Assembly (NCBI GenBank): GCA_903905455.1
Contig: CAIVGN010000133.1
Location: 93,084 to 157,083, forward strand
Source of the DNA: an uncultured Archangium sp.
Lineage (GTDB): Bacteria > Myxococcota > Myxococcia > Myxococcales > Myxococcaceae
Direction of reading: 5' to 3'
Length of the DNA stretch: 64,000 nt
Below are positions 62,034-64,000 of this stretch, piece after piece. Every line of letters begins with the position of its first letter. Position 1 is the first letter of the stretch. The translations under genes and the position numbers were made by a program. Under the pieces are notes generated by a model, which had not been told where the DNA came from, made no database searches, and saw only the letters and a program-made list of their open reading frames with translations.

Positions 62034-63605
62034 ATGTTCACCAGCGCCGACCGGGAACGCTGCCGGGCGATCTTCGATGCACCTGACTCCGACGTGGCTC
62101 GGTTGGTCTGGGCCGACACGTTGCTCGAGCGCGGCGAGGTGCTGGGCGAGCTGATCCGGCTCCAGTGCCAGTCGAGCGTCGACACCGAGGCGCGGGCCGA
62201 GGCGTTGCTCACCGAGCTGCGGCCGCGCTTCAAGCACGAGCTCTACCCCTACGCGCTGCACGTGGCAGTCGAGCGGGGGCTGCCCTTCGCCGCGCAGTTG
62301 GATCCCGAGCGGCTGATCCGCGCCAGCGACGCGCTGAAGGACCCGCCCTGGCCGCTGCGGCGGGTGACGCTCTCGGCGGAGGCGCCGGGCAGCGTGTACG
62401 CCTCGTTGCAGGCGCCGCTGTTCGACTTCGTGGAGCGCCTCGACCTCGGTGACTCGAGCTTCTGGTCCCCGTACACGCAGTTCGTCGATGGCACGCCGGC
62501 GACGTGCCGGGTGTTGCCGAGGCTCAAGCACCTCACGGTGCCACGCGATTTCCTGCCAGCGCACTGGGTGCCGGTGCTGGGGCCGGCCTTCGCCCACGTG
62601 CGGGTGCTGGTGGTACACGCCAATGGCGAGGCGCTGGCCGAGTGGTTTCAGTTGCTGCCGAAGCTCGAGACGCTGGAGTTGCTGGTCGATCGCCGCGGGG
62701 TGAGCCCTGGGCTCCGCGAGACGGCGGTGGCGTTCGTGGAGGGGGATCGGCGGCGCACGCTGCGGGTCAACGGCATGGAGGTGACGCCGGCGCACCTCGA
62801 TCGCGCGCTGCCCGCGCCGGGGCTCGAGCAGGCGGAGCTCGCGGACATCGCGTCGCCTCCGGTGGGCAAGGTGGCACGGGTCGAAGTGCACGGGGTGCTG
62901 GTGCCCGAGGTGCCGATCGTCGACGCGACCCTCAACGGGGCGCGCGGCGTGTGGCTCGAGTTGCCCTCGCGTCGCACCAGCTTCCGGGGCCGGGTCGGGC
63001 AGCGGCACGACGTGCGGCTGGCGATGCTCGCGCCGCGGCACGCGCACGTGGTCGGCGCGCACCGCGTGGTGGAGAACGAGGAGCACACGTGGCTGCTGCT
63101 GGACGAGGCGCTTCAGCCGTTTCGCGCGCCACGGGGGGCGAAGGCGGCCCTGCGCGCTGCGCGGGAGCTGGCGTCGGGGCTCGAGGCGCTGCGGGGCTTC
63201 ATGCAGACCCACGCGGCCGACGTCGCCTGGCCCTTCCCGTTGACCGAGGGGGAGCTGCTGCAGCGGCCGGATGGATCGGTGGCGGTGCTGCTGCCCCGGC
63301 CGCATCACTTTCCGTCGAAGCGCAGTCAGCCTTCGCTGGGGGTGCCGGTGTCGTGCACTGATCGTGGGTTGGTGCTCTTCGTCGGCTGGGTGTTGGCACA
63401 GTGGCTCGGGGTGAAGCTGCCGGTCATTCGCGAGACGCAGGATACGGATGTGCTCTTCGAGCAGTCGATGGCGGTCGATCGGTTCCTGGAGGCGCCGACC
63501 GCGGGCGCGCTCGAGCCGGGGTTGGTGAAGTTGCTCGAGGGGTGCTGGAGCCCGCGGCAGTCGGAGCGGTTCAGTTCGCTGGTTGAGCTGCGCGACGCGC
63601 TGTGA
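62034..63605 (+). CDS. TIGR02996 repeat-companion domain protein
   Basis: 523 residues from ATG 62034. The N-terminus has the TIGR02996 domain (DAPDSDVARLVWADTLLERG then EVLGELIRLQC), which is common in myxobacteria and planctomycetes next to leucine-rich repeats. The middle (about 90-250) has LRR-like units such as RVLPRLKHLTVPRDFL and LLPKLETLELLVDRRG. The C-terminal part reads like a degenerate kinase or beta-rich domain: EENTWLLLDEAL-type strand, VAVLLPRPHHF, and a final CWSPRQSERFSSLVELRDAL that resembles the end of a protein-kinase fold. The function is unknown. Confidence 0.8.
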   Translation: MFTSADRERCRAIFDAPDSDVARLVWADTLLERGEVLGELIRLQCQSSVDTEARAEALLTELRPRFKHELYPYALHVAVERGLPFAAQLDPERLIRASDALKDPPWPLRRVTLSAEAPGSVYASLQAPLFDFVERLDLGDSSFWSPYTQFVDGTPATCRVLPRLKHLTVPRDFLPAHWVPVLGPAFAHVRVLVVHANGEALAEWFQLLPKLETLELLVDRRGVSPGLRETAVAFVEGDRRRTLRVNGMEVTPAHLDRALPAPGLEQAELADIASPPVGKVARVEVHGVLVPEVPIVDATLNGARGVWLELPSRRTSFRGRVGQRHDVRLAMLAPRHAHVVGAHRVVENEEHTWLLLDEALQPFRAPRGAKAALRAARELASGLEALRGFMQTHAADVAWPFPLTEGELLQRPDGSVAVLLPRPHHFPSKRSQPSLGVPVSCTDRGLVLFVGWVLAQWLGVKLPVIRETQDTDVLFEQSMAVDRFLEAPTAGALEPGLVKLLEGCWSPRQSERFSSLVELRDAL

Positions 63606-63691
63606 GGGCGGCTTCGATGAGGGGTTTTCGTCTCCTGCGATCGGCAGAAGTCGTTTCCTGGTTTGGGTGCCCGGGTTCGCCCCTATCCCTT

Positions 63692-63712
63692 CCTTTCCCC
63701 CCTGGGGAAAGG
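63692..63712. repeat. Perfect 9-bp hairpin, REP-like
   Basis: CCTTTCCCC, loop CCT, GGGGAAAGG, 90 bases downstream of the TIGR02996 gene. The type resembles interspersed pyrimidine/purine palindromes found between genes in many proteobacteria; it could also act as a 3' end structure. No T-run follows. Confidence 0.45.
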
Positions 63713-63865
63713 GGAGCGCTCGGCCGCGCGGGCCAGACGGGATTCAGAGTCGAATGGGGCAAGGCCTCGATTTGCAGGACCGCTCGCAGCGCAGAACACC
63801 GACGCTCATTCTCGATGGTCTTGGCATGCGCCGGATCCACCGCCCAGGCAGCAACATCTGACTTC

Positions 63866-63897
63866 CAGCAGTTGCTGCCGAAGGGCAGCACCTGCTG
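63866..63897. repeat. 14-bp inverted repeat with tetraloop
   Basis: Left arm CAGCAGTTGCTGCC, loop GAAG, right arm GGCAGCACCTGCTG, with one mismatch in 14 pairs. It may be part of a repeat or a structured transcript; one minus-strand frame also runs through it, so coding cannot be excluded. Confidence 0.4.
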
Positions 63898-64000
63898 CTT
63901 CACGATGCTGCTGCTTCCGCGCCTCGCGTCGCCACTCACGAAAACCGTCGAGGGCCGACGGTGGTTCAACCCCCACCGACCGTTCCTGAACATGGAGGCC

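Larger units (their letters stand above)
63606..64000. other. Terminal 395 bases without a supportable gene
   Basis: Several overlapping frames are open on both strands but none has a family match, a good start and coherent sequence. Two hairpins lie here (63692-63712 and 63866-63897). The stretch is less G+C-biased by codon position than the neighbours and may be intergenic, or the edge of a gene that continues to the right. Confidence 0.4.

Noticed and set aside
63571..63993. Minus-strand frame of 140 codons at the right edge
   Set aside because: Overlaps the end of a real gene, crosses both hairpins and shows no family; it could be the start of a gene beyond the window, but this cannot be judged.
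1..64000. tRNA, rRNA, CRISPR, insertion sequence or prophage
   Set aside because: Nothing resembling cloverleaf genes, regularly spaced repeats, transposases, integrases or phage structural genes was seen.

Overview
The window is very G+C-rich, densely packed chromosomal DNA with strong G/C bias at third codon positions and many GTG starts. The gene content suggests a member of the Myxococcota: a serine/threonine kinase with a PEGA domain, an FHA-sigma54 activator, many lipoproteins with short signal peptides and Asp/Gly-rich linkers, a TIGR02996 repeat-companion protein, large TPR proteins and several small two-component systems. I saw no rRNA, tRNA, CRISPR array, insertion sequence, phage or integron. 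The long open frames opposite real genes are G+C artefacts.

Layout. 1-424 is the end of a macroglobulin-like gene. From 15304 down to 425 nearly everything is on the minus strand: surface lipoprotein, NatA/NatB-type exporter, PspA, a transporter-like binding protein, a coiled-coil membrane protein, a lipoprotein, a LolD/MacB-type ATPase, an FtsX-type permease, a small membrane protein, a Ser/Thr kinase and a tandem AAA+ ATPase. Several of these overlap through GTGA or ATGA and look like one translationally coupled envelope-stress module. 15456-22899 holds an amidohydrolase, a membrane-anchored winged-helix protein, an HYDIN-type lipoprotein, gpsA, an outer-membrane protein and a di-haem beta-propeller lipoprotein. 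23140-30741 holds two histidine kinase/response regulator pairs (the second with a Spy/CpxP-like His-rich gene), an FHA protein and a possible cysteine hydrolase. 30884-42783 holds a DUF4261 protein with a histone-like tail, two different photolyases, dtd, a glycosyltransferase, two methyltransferases, a TerB-like protein and an FHA-sigma54 activator. 42784-48340 holds a giant TPR protein, a barrel-like protein and an RluA-type pseudouridine synthase.

48429-53032 is the most striking locus. It encodes an NAD-linked formate dehydrogenase whose catalytic subunit is a selenoprotein: an in-frame TGA at 48687-48689 is followed, exactly 18 nt later, by a GGTCT apical loop on a 7-bp stem, as in the bacterial SECIS of E. 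coli fdhF. The alpha subunit is also split. Its Fe-S N-terminal half, including the first [4Fe-4S] cluster of the molybdopterin domain, is a separate gene lying downstream, after a fused NuoE-NuoF-type diaphorase gene. Read as a protein, the order is permuted.

After it come a protein resembling an M3-type metallopeptidase that has lost its zinc motif (53103-54596), a repeat-bearing membrane protein, a frameshifted ankyrin gene, a rhodanese, an SDR, an AlkB-like oxygenase, a DUF2058 protein, an EXPERA-domain membrane protein and a TIGR02996 protein. The final 395 bases hold two strong hairpins and no gene I can support.
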